Source: Microbispora catharanthi (lineage in GTDB: Bacteria > Actinomycetota > Actinomycetes > Streptosporangiales > Streptosporangiaceae). From it: 64,000 nucleotides of DNA. The notes below the pieces were generated by a model. That model did not search any database. It worked only from the letters and a program-made list of their open reading frames with translations, and was not told the DNA's origin. A program made the position numbers and the translations under genes. Shown here in pieces: positions 17,710 to 25,056 of this stretch. The stretch covers positions 186,001-250,000 of the forward strand of contig NZ_VDMA02000012.1 of assembly GCF_006334915.2 (NCBI RefSeq), given 5' to 3'. The number at the start of each line of letters is the position of its first letter. Within the stretch, counting starts at the first letter, position 1.

Positions 17710-17761
17710 ACGAGCGATCATTCGTGTTTGAGGCGAGAGAATACGAGCAATCACTCGTATT
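17710..17761. promoter_or_regulatory. Twin operators between MMPL and TetR genes
   Basis: Two copies of one palindrome lie between the divergent starts: ACGAGCGATCATTCGT (17710-17725) and ACGAGCAATCACTCGT (17743-17758). The second extends to a perfect inverted repeat, AATACGAG and CTCGTATT around 6 bases (17740-17761). Copies are 33 bp apart, about three helical turns, so two TetR dimers could bind the same DNA face. The positions would block both the MMPL and tetR promoters. Confidence 0.8.
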
Positions 17762-17777
17762 CGCAATGAGGGGTGCC

Positions 17778-18395
17778 ATGGAGAGCGAGGAGGCGCGGCC
17801 CCGGAGGCGGCAGGCGCGCGGCGAGCGGCGGATGAGCGAGATCCTCGACGCCGCGGCGGCGGTGTTCGCCGAGCAGGGTTACGAGAAGACCACGACGAAC
17901 GCCGTCGCGGCGGCGGCCGGGATCTCCCCCGGGTCGCTCTACCAGTTCTTCCGCAGCAAGGAGGCCGTCGCGCAGGCGCTGGCCGACCGGTTCACCGTCC
18001 AGATGCGCGCCGCGCACGGGGAGGCGTTCGCCCCGGCCGACCTCGCCGCCATGGACCTGGACGACCTGATCGACCGGGTCGTCGATCCGCTGGTGGCGTT
18101 CAACGTCGCCAACCCGGGGTTCAAGGCGCTGTTCGCCCGCCCGGACATGCCGCCGGGCCTCGCGACGGCGGCCGGGCCGATCCAGTCGGCGCTGCTCGGC
18201 CGGGTCGAGGCCATCCTCGCCGTACGGGCGCCCGGCCTGTCCGCGCCGGAGCGGACCCGCAGCGCGCGGGTGCTCGTGCAGATCTTCCAGGCGATGACGC
18301 CGGTGGTGGTCGCGGCCCCCGAGGACGAGCGGGAGGCCGAGGTGCGCGAGCTGAAGAAGGTCCTGCGCGGCTACCTGGCCCCACTGGACGGTTGA
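17778..18395 (+). CDS. TetR/AcrR-family repressor of the MMPL exporter
   Basis: A 205-residue TetR regulator. The N-terminal helix-turn-helix spans about residues 20-65 with the usual pattern ILDAAAAVFAEQGYEKTTTNAVAAAAGISPGSLYQFFRSKE broken into its recognition helix at GISPGSLYQFF. The C-terminal ligand domain follows. The start at 17778 has a GAGGGG site just upstream; an ATG at 17766 is the alternative and lies next to the operator. It is transcribed away from the MMPL gene, with two matching palindromes between them, so it most likely represses both itself and the exporter. Confidence 0.92.
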   Translation: MESEEARPRRRQARGERRMSEILDAAAAVFAEQGYEKTTTNAVAAAAGISPGSLYQFFRSKEAVAQALADRFTVQMRAAHGEAFAPADLAAMDLDDLIDRVVDPLVAFNVANPGFKALFARPDMPPGLATAAGPIQSALLGRVEAILAVRAPGLSAPERTRSARVLVQIFQAMTPVVVAAPEDEREAEVRELKKVLRGYLAPLDG

Positions 18396-18427
18396 TTCCC
18401 CGGCCCGAGCGCGGGCATGGTGATGCG

Positions 18428-19381
18428 ATGACCAGCGATGAGGTGCGCGACGGAGTCACGCTGACCAACCTCGACCAGCCGTTGTTCGACGGCGCCGGCG
18501 CGACCAAACGCGACCTGGTCGACTACCTGGACGCGGTCCGCGACCGCGTCATCCCGGTGCTGCGCGACCGGCCGCTGTCCGTGGTGCGGGTGCGGCAGGG
18601 CCAGGCGCCGTTCATGCAGAAGAACGTGCCCTCCTACGCCCCGGACTTCGTGCGGACGGTCACCCTCTGGGCCGAGTCGTCGCAGCGGCGGGTGTCGTAC
18701 GCCCTGTGCGACGACCGGCGCACCCTGCTGTGGCTCGCCAACCAGAGGGCGGTGGAGTATCACCCGGCCCTCGTCCACGCCGGCGAGTGGGACCGTCCGA
18801 CCCATCTCGTGCTCGACATCGACCCGCCGTCGGCGGAGGCGTTCCCGCAGGCCGTCGCCGCCGCCCGCCTGGCCGGCCGGGCGCTGGCCGACGCCGGCCT
18901 CTCGGGAGCGGTGAAGACCAGCGGCGCCAAGGGCCTGCACGTGTTCGTGCCGCTGGAGGCGCACGCGACGGAGGACGTCGCCGCGGCCACCCGCGCGCTC
19001 GGCGTACGCGCCGAGCGACTCGACCCCGCCCTCGCCACGACGGCGTTCATCCGGGAGGACCGCGGGGACAGGGTGTTCATCGACTCCACGCGGTCGGGCG
19101 GGGCGACCGTGGTGGCGGCCTACAGCCCGCGCGTACGGCCCGGCGTTCCCGTGTCGTTCCCGGTGGCCTGGGACGACCTGGACCGGATCACCCCCGGCGA
19201 CTTCACCGTCCACACGGCGGCGGGGCTGCTGCGGGACGGCGACCCCTGGGCCGCGCTCATGCCGGAGCCCCAGCGGCTGCCCCGCGAACTGATCGAGGAA
19301 GGCCACACGATCCCGGTCGCCCGCGTCCAGGCCATGCACGAGGGCAAGCGCCGCGCCCGCGCCCGCCGCGCCCCCTCGTGA
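18428..19381 (+). CDS. LigD-type primase-polymerase domain protein
   Basis: A 317-residue stand-alone polymerase of the LigD PolDom (archaeo-eukaryotic primase) family, which fills gaps and adds nucleotides in bacterial non-homologous end joining. Visible motifs are the catalytic metal site LVLDIDPP near residue 132, KTSGAKGLHVFVPL with the SGxKGxH nucleotide-binding block, and a third acidic site at DRVFIDST. No ligase or phosphoesterase domain is fused, and no Ku or LigD-ligase gene is adjacent. The ATG 18428 is preferred to an upstream TTG in frame. A role in repair or translesion synthesis is known for the family; the partner ligase must be elsewhere. Confidence 0.88.
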   Translation: MTSDEVRDGVTLTNLDQPLFDGAGATKRDLVDYLDAVRDRVIPVLRDRPLSVVRVRQGQAPFMQKNVPSYAPDFVRTVTLWAESSQRRVSYALCDDRRTLLWLANQRAVEYHPALVHAGEWDRPTHLVLDIDPPSAEAFPQAVAAARLAGRALADAGLSGAVKTSGAKGLHVFVPLEAHATEDVAAATRALGVRAERLDPALATTAFIREDRGDRVFIDSTRSGGATVVAAYSPRVRPGVPVSFPVAWDDLDRITPGDFTVHTAAGLLRDGDPWAALMPEPQRLPRELIEEGHTIPVARVQAMHEGKRRARARRAPS

Positions 19382-19385
19382 GCAG

Positions 19386-19431
19386 GTTGGCGACATGGTG
19401 TTGCTATAGTTCGCGACATGTCGTCGCCAAC
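19386..19431 (+). promoter_or_regulatory. Promoter-operator of the MFS/TetR pair, probably leaderless
   Basis: A -10-like TATAGT (19405-19410) ends 7 bp before the MFS ATG at 19418, so the transcript would begin at or next to the start codon. It is flanked by inverted arms GTTGGCGACATG (19386-19397) and CATGTCGTCGCCAAC (19417-19431), identical except for three extra bases in the right arm. The inner 10-mer CGACATGTCG (19414-19423) is itself palindromic and covers the start codon. No good -35 is visible. The cotranscribed TetR is the obvious candidate binder. Confidence 0.55.
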
Positions 19432-21034
19432 ATCGCGCCAAAGCTGGATCCCCCTCGTCGTGCTCGCGACGGGCGTGTCGATGGTCGTCATCGACGCCAC
19501 GATCGTGAACGTGGCGGTGCCCGCGATCATCGCCGATCTGGGCCTGGGCGCGACCGACGTGGAGTGGGTCAACTCGATCTACTCGCTGATGTTCGCGGCG
19601 CTGCTCATCCCGTTCGGCCGGGCCGGCGACCGATACGGCAGGCGCCGCCTGTTCGCCCTGGGCGTCGCGGTCTTCCTGCTGGCGAGCGTGCTGGCGGCGA
19701 CGTCGGTGAACGGGCCCATGCTCATCGGCGTACGAGCCGTGCAGGGCGTGGGTGCGGCGATGGCCGTGCCGATGACCCTCGCGATCATCAACCGCGTCTA
19801 CGTGGGCCGTCAGCGGGTGATCGCCTTCGCGGTCTGGGGCTCCATCATCGGCGGCATGGCCGCCGTCGGCCCACTGGTGGGGGGCTGGCTCGTCACCGAG
19901 CACGGCTGGCGGGCCGCTTTCTGGATCAACCTGCCCATCGGCGCGCTGCTCCTGCTCGGCTCGCTGGGGGTGCCCGAGTCACGCGACGGCCACAGGGCGG
20001 GCGGCGACCTGGCCGGACTCGTCCTCGCCGTGCTCGGCACGACCGGCGTCGTCTTCGCGCTCATCGAGGGCCAGAAGTACGGCTGGCTGGAGCCGCGGCG
20101 GACCGCGGACCTGTTCGGCCTGCGGTTCGAGAGCGTCTCCCCCGTGCCGTTCGCCTTCGGCGTCGGCATCCTCGCGCTGGTCGCCCTCGTCGTACGCGAA
20201 CGGCGGCGCGGGCGCGCCGGCCGGCCCGTGCTCGTCGACCTGACGCTGTTCGAGCTGCCGAGTTTCCGCTACGGCGCGATGGCGGCGGTGATCGTGGCGC
20301 TCGGCGAGTTCGGCATGATCCTCGTGCTGCCGCTCTTCCTGCAGTCCGCGCTCGGCTACACCGCCTTCCGCGCCGGTCTCGTCATCGCCGCGCTGGCCCT
20401 CGGCACCTTCCTCGCGGGCGGGCTGGTCCCCCCGCTGTCGAAGATGTTGTCCCCGCGGACGATCGTGCGGATCGGCCTGGGCATGGAGGCCGTCGGCGCG
20501 GCCGGCATCGGCCTGTCCCTCGCGCCGGACATGGGCGCCTGGCGGCCCGTGCCGTGGCTGCTCCTTTACGGCGCGGGCATCGGCTTCGCCACGGCGCAGC
20601 TCACCGGCGTCCTCATGGCCGACGTGCCGGCGCGTCTGTCCGGCGGCGCGTCGGCGCTCCAGAGCACGGTCCGCCAGCTCGGCGCGGCGCTGGGAGTCGC
20701 CATCCTGGGCGGGGTGCTGGTGGCCGGGCTCGGCTCGGCCGTCGAGCGCGGGCTCGCCGACCGGCCCGAGCAGGTGCGCACGAGTGCGGCGCGCGCGGTC
20801 GAGGAGAGCGCCGGCGCCGCCATCCCCGCGCTCCGCGACCCGGTGATCCACGCGGCGGCGGTCGAGGCCGCCGCCGAGGCGACCCGCAGGGTCACGTTCA
20901 TCACGGCGCTGGCGCTGCTGGCCGGGGTCGGCGTCACTCTCCTGCTGCCCCGCACACCGGCCGTGAAGGACGAGTCGCCGGAGCGGGTCGCGGCGGGCGG
21001 GCCGGATACTGGAGGTCGCGACCTGGACATGTAG
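19418..21034 (+). CDS. DHA2-family (EmrB/QacA-like) MFS drug efflux protein
   Basis: A 538-residue, 14-helix proton/drug antiporter. TM1 holds VVIDATIVNVAVPAI (motif D1-like), the TM2-3 loop has GRAGDRYGRRRLF (motif A), and TM5 has the family motif C region around GPLVGGWLV. The last helix ends in a Pro/Arg-rich tail after residue 515. It likely exports hydrophobic or cationic drugs. The gene starts at or near its predicted transcription start, and a tetR gene follows after 17 nt, so the two should be one repressor-controlled unit. The ATG at 19418 directly begins the family homology. Confidence 0.93.
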   Translation: MSSPTSRQSWIPLVVLATGVSMVVIDATIVNVAVPAIIADLGLGATDVEWVNSIYSLMFAALLIPFGRAGDRYGRRRLFALGVAVFLLASVLAATSVNGPMLIGVRAVQGVGAAMAVPMTLAIINRVYVGRQRVIAFAVWGSIIGGMAAVGPLVGGWLVTEHGWRAAFWINLPIGALLLLGSLGVPESRDGHRAGGDLAGLVLAVLGTTGVVFALIEGQKYGWLEPRRTADLFGLRFESVSPVPFAFGVGILALVALVVRERRRGRAGRPVLVDLTLFELPSFRYGAMAAVIVALGEFGMILVLPLFLQSALGYTAFRAGLVIAALALGTFLAGGLVPPLSKMLSPRTIVRIGLGMEAVGAAGIGLSLAPDMGAWRPVPWLLLYGAGIGFATAQLTGVLMADVPARLSGGASALQSTVRQLGAALGVAILGGVLVAGLGSAVERGLADRPEQVRTSAARAVEESAGAAIPALRDPVIHAAAVEAAAEATRRVTFITALALLAGVGVTLLLPRTPAVKDESPERVAAGGPDTGGRDLDM

Positions 21035-21039
21035 CGACC
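21013..21039. repeat. Palindrome cluster at the MFS/TetR junction
   Basis: AGGTCGCGACCT (21013-21024) is a perfect 12-bp palindrome at the 3' end of the MFS gene. GGTCGC (21014-21019) also pairs with GCGACC (21034-21039) downstream. The text GACATGTAGCGACC partly resembles the CATGTCGTCGCC arm of the MFS operator. It may be a secondary TetR site, or chance in GC-rich DNA. Confidence 0.3.
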
Positions 21040-21051
21040 CTGGAGGGGGTA

Positions 21052-21675
21052 ATGCCGAGGATCAGCGCGGCGACCGTCGCGGATCACCGGGCCAACCAGC
21101 ACGCCGCCCTGCTGGAGGCGGCGCGGGAGATCCTGGCCGCCGAGGGCGTGCACGCGCTCACCCCGGCCGCCGTCGGCGCCCGGATCGGCCTGGCCCGCTC
21201 CAGCGTCTACCGCTACTTCGCCTCCACCGCCGACATCCTGGCGCAGCTCGTGGAGGACGCCTTTCCCCGCTGGTCGGCCCGCCTGCGCGCCGCCATCGCC
21301 CCCGACGACCTCGATAGCTCGCTGCCCGGCAGGATCCGCGCGTACGGCAGAGCGGCGCTCGACTTCGTCGGCAGCCCCGACTACGCGCTGATCCCGGCGC
21401 TGCAGGCGATCGGGCTGCCGGGTGAGTGCCGGGTCCGGGTGGACGAGCTGCACGGCGCGCTGATCGCGCCGCTCGCCGACGCGCTGCGCGAGGCGGGGGC
21501 CGACCATCCGGCGCTGCGGGCCGAGCTGGCGTGGGGGGTGCTGCGGGCGGGGGCCCGCCGCCTCATGCCCGAAGCGGCGGCACACATCCCGGAGCCCGCG
21601 GCGACCGATCCGGACGACATCATCGAGATCACCCTCGACGTGCTCACCCGCGCCCTGCATATGACATCACCTTGA
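21052..21675 (+). CDS. TetR/AcrR-family regulator
   Basis: A 207-residue TetR protein with an N-terminal helix-turn-helix (about 15-60; ALTPAAVGARIGLARSSVYRYFAS is the DNA-reading part, with recognition helix near SSVYRYF). The C-terminal domain probably binds a ligand. The ATG has a strong GGAGGGGG site 3 nt upstream. It lies 17 nt after the MFS gene, so it should be its co-transcribed repressor. The last codons overlap the first of the phased TGACGTCA-like boxes that lead to the next operon, so it may also act there; that is speculative. Confidence 0.9.
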   Translation: MPRISAATVADHRANQHAALLEAAREILAAEGVHALTPAAVGARIGLARSSVYRYFASTADILAQLVEDAFPRWSARLRAAIAPDDLDSSLPGRIRAYGRAALDFVGSPDYALIPALQAIGLPGECRVRVDELHGALIAPLADALREAGADHPALRAELAWGVLRAGARRLMPEAAAHIPEPAATDPDDIIEITLDVLTRALHMTSP

Positions 21676-21726
21676 TGCGGCATGACGTCATAACCGATTG
21701 ACGTGACGTCACAATGGCGTCATAGT
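21661..21726 (+). promoter_or_regulatory. Promoter inside a phased array of TGACGTCA-like boxes
   Basis: A strong promoter, TTGACG (21698-21703), 17 bp, CATAGT (21721-21726), sits 6 bp before the ATG at 21733, so the mRNA is probably leaderless. Four related 10-mers overlap it: ATGACATCAC (21661-21670), ATGACGTCAT (21682-21691), GTGACGTCAC (21703-21712) and ATGGCGTCAT (21714-21723). The first three are exactly 21 bp apart (two helical turns) and the fourth is 11 bp on, so all face one side of the DNA. The middle two are perfect palindromes. Confidence 0.75.
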
Positions 21727-21732
21727 TGGGTC

Positions 21733-22278
21733 ATGGATCTGATGCCATACGTCGAGAACCTCCGCCGTCAGCTCGCCGTCGCCGCCGAGGCGGGCGGTCC
21801 GGACGCCCGTGCGCTGGCCGAACGCCTCACCGGCGCCCTCGAATCGGCCGCCAGGCTCACCTTGCTGGAGGCGCTGTCGGCGGCGGCGGACGAGATCACC
21901 CGTGATCTCGCACCGGGCTCGGTCGACGTACGGCTACGCGGCGGTGACCCGGCCTTCGTGGTGACGCCACCGCAGCCGGCGCCGTCTTCGGGGGGCACGG
22001 CCGGCGAGGCGGAGACCGCGCCGCCGGCGGCGCCGGAGGCCGCCCCGCCTGCCGGGCCGCCGTTCGGCGAGGAGGGCGGCACCGCGCGGGTGACCCTGCG
22101 GCTGCCCGAGCCGCTCAAGGTGCGTGTGGAGGAGGCGGCCGCCCGGCAGGGGATCTCGGTCAACGCCTGGCTGGTCCGCGCCGTCTCCGCCGCGTTCGAG
22201 CCGGGCGCCGCGAGCGGTCCCGCCGACCGGCCGAAGCAGCCCCGGAGCGGGCGCAGCTACACCGGCTGGGTGCGCTAG
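21733..22278 (+). CDS. HicB-like ribbon-helix-helix protein
   Basis: A 181-residue protein. Residues about 1-65 are an Ala-rich helical domain, 80-125 a Pro/Ala-rich linker, and 130-165 a ribbon-helix-helix fold (RVTLRLPEPLKVRVEEAA then GISVNAWLVRAVSAAF), as in HicB/Arc-type DNA-binding proteins. No HicA-like toxin gene is adjacent. Instead it heads an operon with a DUF4097 protein and a DrrA/DrrB-like exporter. It likely binds the palindromic boxes in its own promoter. The ATG at 21733 is preferred over an upstream in-frame start because the -10 element would then lie inside the gene. Confidence 0.8.
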   Translation: MDLMPYVENLRRQLAVAAEAGGPDARALAERLTGALESAARLTLLEALSAAADEITRDLAPGSVDVRLRGGDPAFVVTPPQPAPSSGGTAGEAETAPPAAPEAAPPAGPPFGEEGGTARVTLRLPEPLKVRVEEAAARQGISVNAWLVRAVSAAFEPGAASGPADRPKQPRSGRSYTGWVR

Positions 22279-22368
22279 CGGCGCCCGCCCGGTCTCATCA
22301 CCCGTCACCACTCTTCGCCCGGCCCCGAGGCCGGGATGTTCCACCGGACCCGTGAGGAGGGCTCCGCC

Positions 22369-23214
22369 ATGCCTGCTTTCGACACCCCCGAGCCGATCAC
22401 CGCCGACATCCAGATCTACCTCGGCCAGGTCCGCATCCACGCGAGCGACCGTGCCGACACCGTGGTGGAGGTGCGCCCCAGCGACCCGTCCAGCGAGGCG
22501 AGCGTGCAGGCCGCCGAGCGGACGATCGTCGAGTTCTCCGGCGGACGGCTGCTGGTCAAGGATCCCAAGCCGAAGGCCCTGAGATACCTGCTGCCCTGGC
22601 GCGGCTTCATCGACGTGACCGTCGAACTGCCGGCCGGCTCCCGCGTCGAGACCCAAGGTGCCGCGGACCTCATCGCCACCGGCCCGCTCGGCCAGACCGT
22701 CCTGCAGAGCTCGTACGGCGGCCTGCGCCTGGAGGAGACCGGTCCCCTGGAGGCCAAGGCGTCGTACGGCGACATCTCCGTCGACCGGGTGACCGGACCC
22801 GCCGAGGCGACCACCTCCACCGGGGCGATCCGGATCGGAACCATCGACGGCCCCGGCACGCTGAAAACCTCCACCGGCGCCATCACCCTCGGCGAAGCGA
22901 CCGGTGACCTGCAACTGAAGACCGCCCACGGTGACATCACCGTCGACCGCGTGCTGGCCGACCTCACCGCCAAGACCGCGCACGGCGGGATCAGGATCGA
23001 CGCGGCGGTGAGCGGCACCGTCCACCTGGAGACCGGCTACGGCAAGGTCGGCGTCGGCGTCGCCGAGGGCACGGCCGCCTGGCTGGACCTGCACTCCAAG
23101 AACGGCGTGGTGCGCAACGCCCTCGACGCCGCCGAAGGCCCCGAGACCACCGACGCGGTCGTCGAGGTGCACGTGAACACCAACTGGGGCGACATCGACA
23201 TCCACCGGTCCTGA
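22369..23214 (+). CDS. DUF4097-type beta-helix repeat protein
   Basis: A 281-residue protein made largely of short beta repeats of the DUF4097 kind: successive rungs such as LEAKASYGDISVDRVTG, ATTSTGAIRIGTIDG, KTSTGAITLGEATG, LKTAHGDITVDRVL and LETGYGKVGVGV. It has no signal peptide and no membrane helix, so it is cytoplasmic. Such proteins are often found in actinomycete operons with a ribbon-helix-helix regulator and an ABC exporter, as here, but their molecular role is unknown. The ATG at 22369 follows GAGGAGGG. Confidence 0.82.
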   Translation: MPAFDTPEPITADIQIYLGQVRIHASDRADTVVEVRPSDPSSEASVQAAERTIVEFSGGRLLVKDPKPKALRYLLPWRGFIDVTVELPAGSRVETQGAADLIATGPLGQTVLQSSYGGLRLEETGPLEAKASYGDISVDRVTGPAEATTSTGAIRIGTIDGPGTLKTSTGAITLGEATGDLQLKTAHGDITVDRVLADLTAKTAHGGIRIDAAVSGTVHLETGYGKVGVGVAEGTAAWLDLHSKNGVVRNALDAAEGPETTDAVVEVHVNTNWGDIDIHRS

Positions 23215-23242
23215 CCTCCGAACACCAGCAAGGAGACCCCCT

Positions 23243-24217
23243 ATGAGCGACGCGATCACGGCCGAAGGACTGGTCAAGAGATACGGCGAGGTGACCGCTC
23301 TCGACGGGCTGAGCTTCGCTGTCCCGCAAGGGACGGTGCTCGCCCTGCTCGGCCCGAACGGCGCCGGCAAGACCACGACGGTGCGGGTCCTGACCACGCT
23401 GCTGCGCCCCGACGGCGGCCGCGCCACCGTCGCCGGATGCGACGTCGTCGGTGACGCCCGGCGGCTGCGCTCGTCCATCGGACTGTCCGGCCAGTACGCC
23501 GCCGTCGACGAGCACCTCACCGGCGCAGAGAACCTGGAGATGATCGGACGGCTCTACCACCTGGGCGCAAGGCGCAGTAAGGCCCGCGCCCGTGAGCTGC
23601 TCGAACGCTTCGACCTCACCGACGCCGCGGACCGTCCGGTGAAGGGCTACTCCGGCGGCATGCGCCGCCGCATCGACCTCGCCGGCGCCCTGGTCGCCGA
23701 TCCGCCGGTGCTGTTCCTGGACGAACCCACCACAGGCCTGGACCCCCGCGCCCGCGCCGCGCTGTGGGACGCCATCTCGGAACTCGTCGCGGCCGGCAGC
23801 ACGCTGCTGCTCACCACCCAGTACATGGAGGAGGCCGACCATCTCGCCGACCAGATCATGGTGGTCGACCACGGCCGCGCCATCGCCCGCGGCACCGCCG
23901 ACGAGCTCAAGGACCAGATCGGCGGCAACCGCATCGAACTGACCGTGACCGACGCCGCCGAACTGGAGACCGCCCGGCAGACCCTCGCCCGGTTCGCCGT
24001 CGGCGCCGTGCGGACCGTGCCCGAATCGCTCCAGATCACCGCCCCGGTCACCGACGGCCCCGAGTCGCTCCGCCAGGTCCTCGGCCTGCTCGCCGACGCC
24101 GGAGTCCGGGTGCGCGACGCCGGCCTGCGGCGGCCCACCCTCGACGACGTCTACCTCACCCTGACCGGACACCAGGCGTCCGGCACCGACCCTCAGGCCC
24201 GGGAGGCCGCCCGATGA
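23243..24217 (+). CDS. ABC exporter ATP-binding protein, DrrA-like
   Basis: A 324-residue ATPase of the daunorubicin-resistance (DrrA) type. Walker A is GPNGAGKTT (near 38-46), the signature is YSGGMRRRID, Walker B is PPVLFLDEPTTGLD, and the switch His lies in LLTTQYMEEAD. The C-terminal 90 residues form the DrrA-type regulatory extension. It energises export by the permease encoded in the overlapping next gene. AAGGAG precedes the ATG. The substrate is unknown; hydrophobic drugs are typical of the family. Confidence 0.95.
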   Translation: MSDAITAEGLVKRYGEVTALDGLSFAVPQGTVLALLGPNGAGKTTTVRVLTTLLRPDGGRATVAGCDVVGDARRLRSSIGLSGQYAAVDEHLTGAENLEMIGRLYHLGARRSKARARELLERFDLTDAADRPVKGYSGGMRRRIDLAGALVADPPVLFLDEPTTGLDPRARAALWDAISELVAAGSTLLLTTQYMEEADHLADQIMVVDHGRAIARGTADELKDQIGGNRIELTVTDAAELETARQTLARFAVGAVRTVPESLQITAPVTDGPESLRQVLGLLADAGVRVRDAGLRRPTLDDVYLTLTGHQASGTDPQAREAAR

Positions 24218-25017
24218 ACGCGCTCACCATGCCCATCGCCGACGGCTGGACCATCGCCAGGCGCAACACCCTGAAGATCAGGCGGTCGCCCGATCTGCTC
24301 GGCTCCGCGATCATGTTCCCGATCGTGTTCGTGCTGATGTTCGCCTACGTCTTCGGCAGCGTCATCGACGTCCCGGGGATGTCGTATCGGGAGTTCCTGC
24401 TCCCCGGCATCTTCGTCCAAGCCGTGATCATGAGCGCGCAGATCACCGGCTACACACTGACCCTGGACCTGCAGAAGGGCATCTTCGACCGGTTCCGCTC
24501 GCTGCCCATGGCCCCGTCGGGGGTGCTGATCGGCCAGACCGTCAGCGACCTGCTGATGAACCTCGCCAGCCTGGTCGTCATGGCGGTGATGGGACTGATC
24601 GTCGGCTGGCGGGTGCACACCTCGCCCTACGAGGCCGTCCTCGGCTTCGGGCTGCTGCTGCTGTTCGCCTACGCGTTCTCCTGGTTCACCGCGGCCGTCG
24701 CGCTGGCCCTGCGCACCCCGGAGAGCTTCAACAACATCGCCACCATGCTCTCCTTCCCGCTGATGTTCATCTCCAACGCCTTCCTCGACAGCTCCGCACT
24801 GCCCACGCCGCTCCGCGTCGTCGCCGAGTGGAACCCCGTCTCCACCATCACCCAAGCCGTACGCGATCTCTTCGGCAACACCAGCACCGCGATGAAGACC
24901 TCGGACGCCTGGCCCCTGCACCACGCCATCCCGGCGGCGCTGCTCTGGATCGCCGTGATCCTGGTCGTGTTCATCCCACTGGCGACCCGCCTCTACAAGA
25001 AGGCGGTCAGCGCCTGA
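24214..25017 (+). CDS. ABC-2 type permease, DrrB-like
   Basis: A 267-residue ABC-2 membrane subunit with six predicted helices. The first lies near residues 28-50 (LLGSAIMFPIVFVLMFAYVFG). The characteristic ABC-2 segment DRFRSLPMAPSGVLIGQ and the C-terminal helix LLWIAVILVVFIPLATRLYKKA are present. Its ATG overlaps the ATPase stop codon by 4 bp, as usual for DrrA/DrrB pairs. Two copies with two ATPases would form the exporter. Confidence 0.94.
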   Translation: MNALTMPIADGWTIARRNTLKIRRSPDLLGSAIMFPIVFVLMFAYVFGSVIDVPGMSYREFLLPGIFVQAVIMSAQITGYTLTLDLQKGIFDRFRSLPMAPSGVLIGQTVSDLLMNLASLVVMAVMGLIVGWRVHTSPYEAVLGFGLLLLFAYAFSWFTAAVALALRTPESFNNIATMLSFPLMFISNAFLDSSALPTPLRVVAEWNPVSTITQAVRDLFGNTSTAMKTSDAWPLHHAIPAALLWIAVILVVFIPLATRLYKKAVSA

Positions 25018-25056
25018 CCACCCGCGCCGCCGGTCGGCGACGGGCCCGGCGCCCGG

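Noticed and set aside
21703-22278. HicB-like protein as the antitoxin of a classical HicAB module
   Set aside because: No HicA-like small toxin gene is found on either side; the operon continues with a DUF4097 protein and an ABC exporter.
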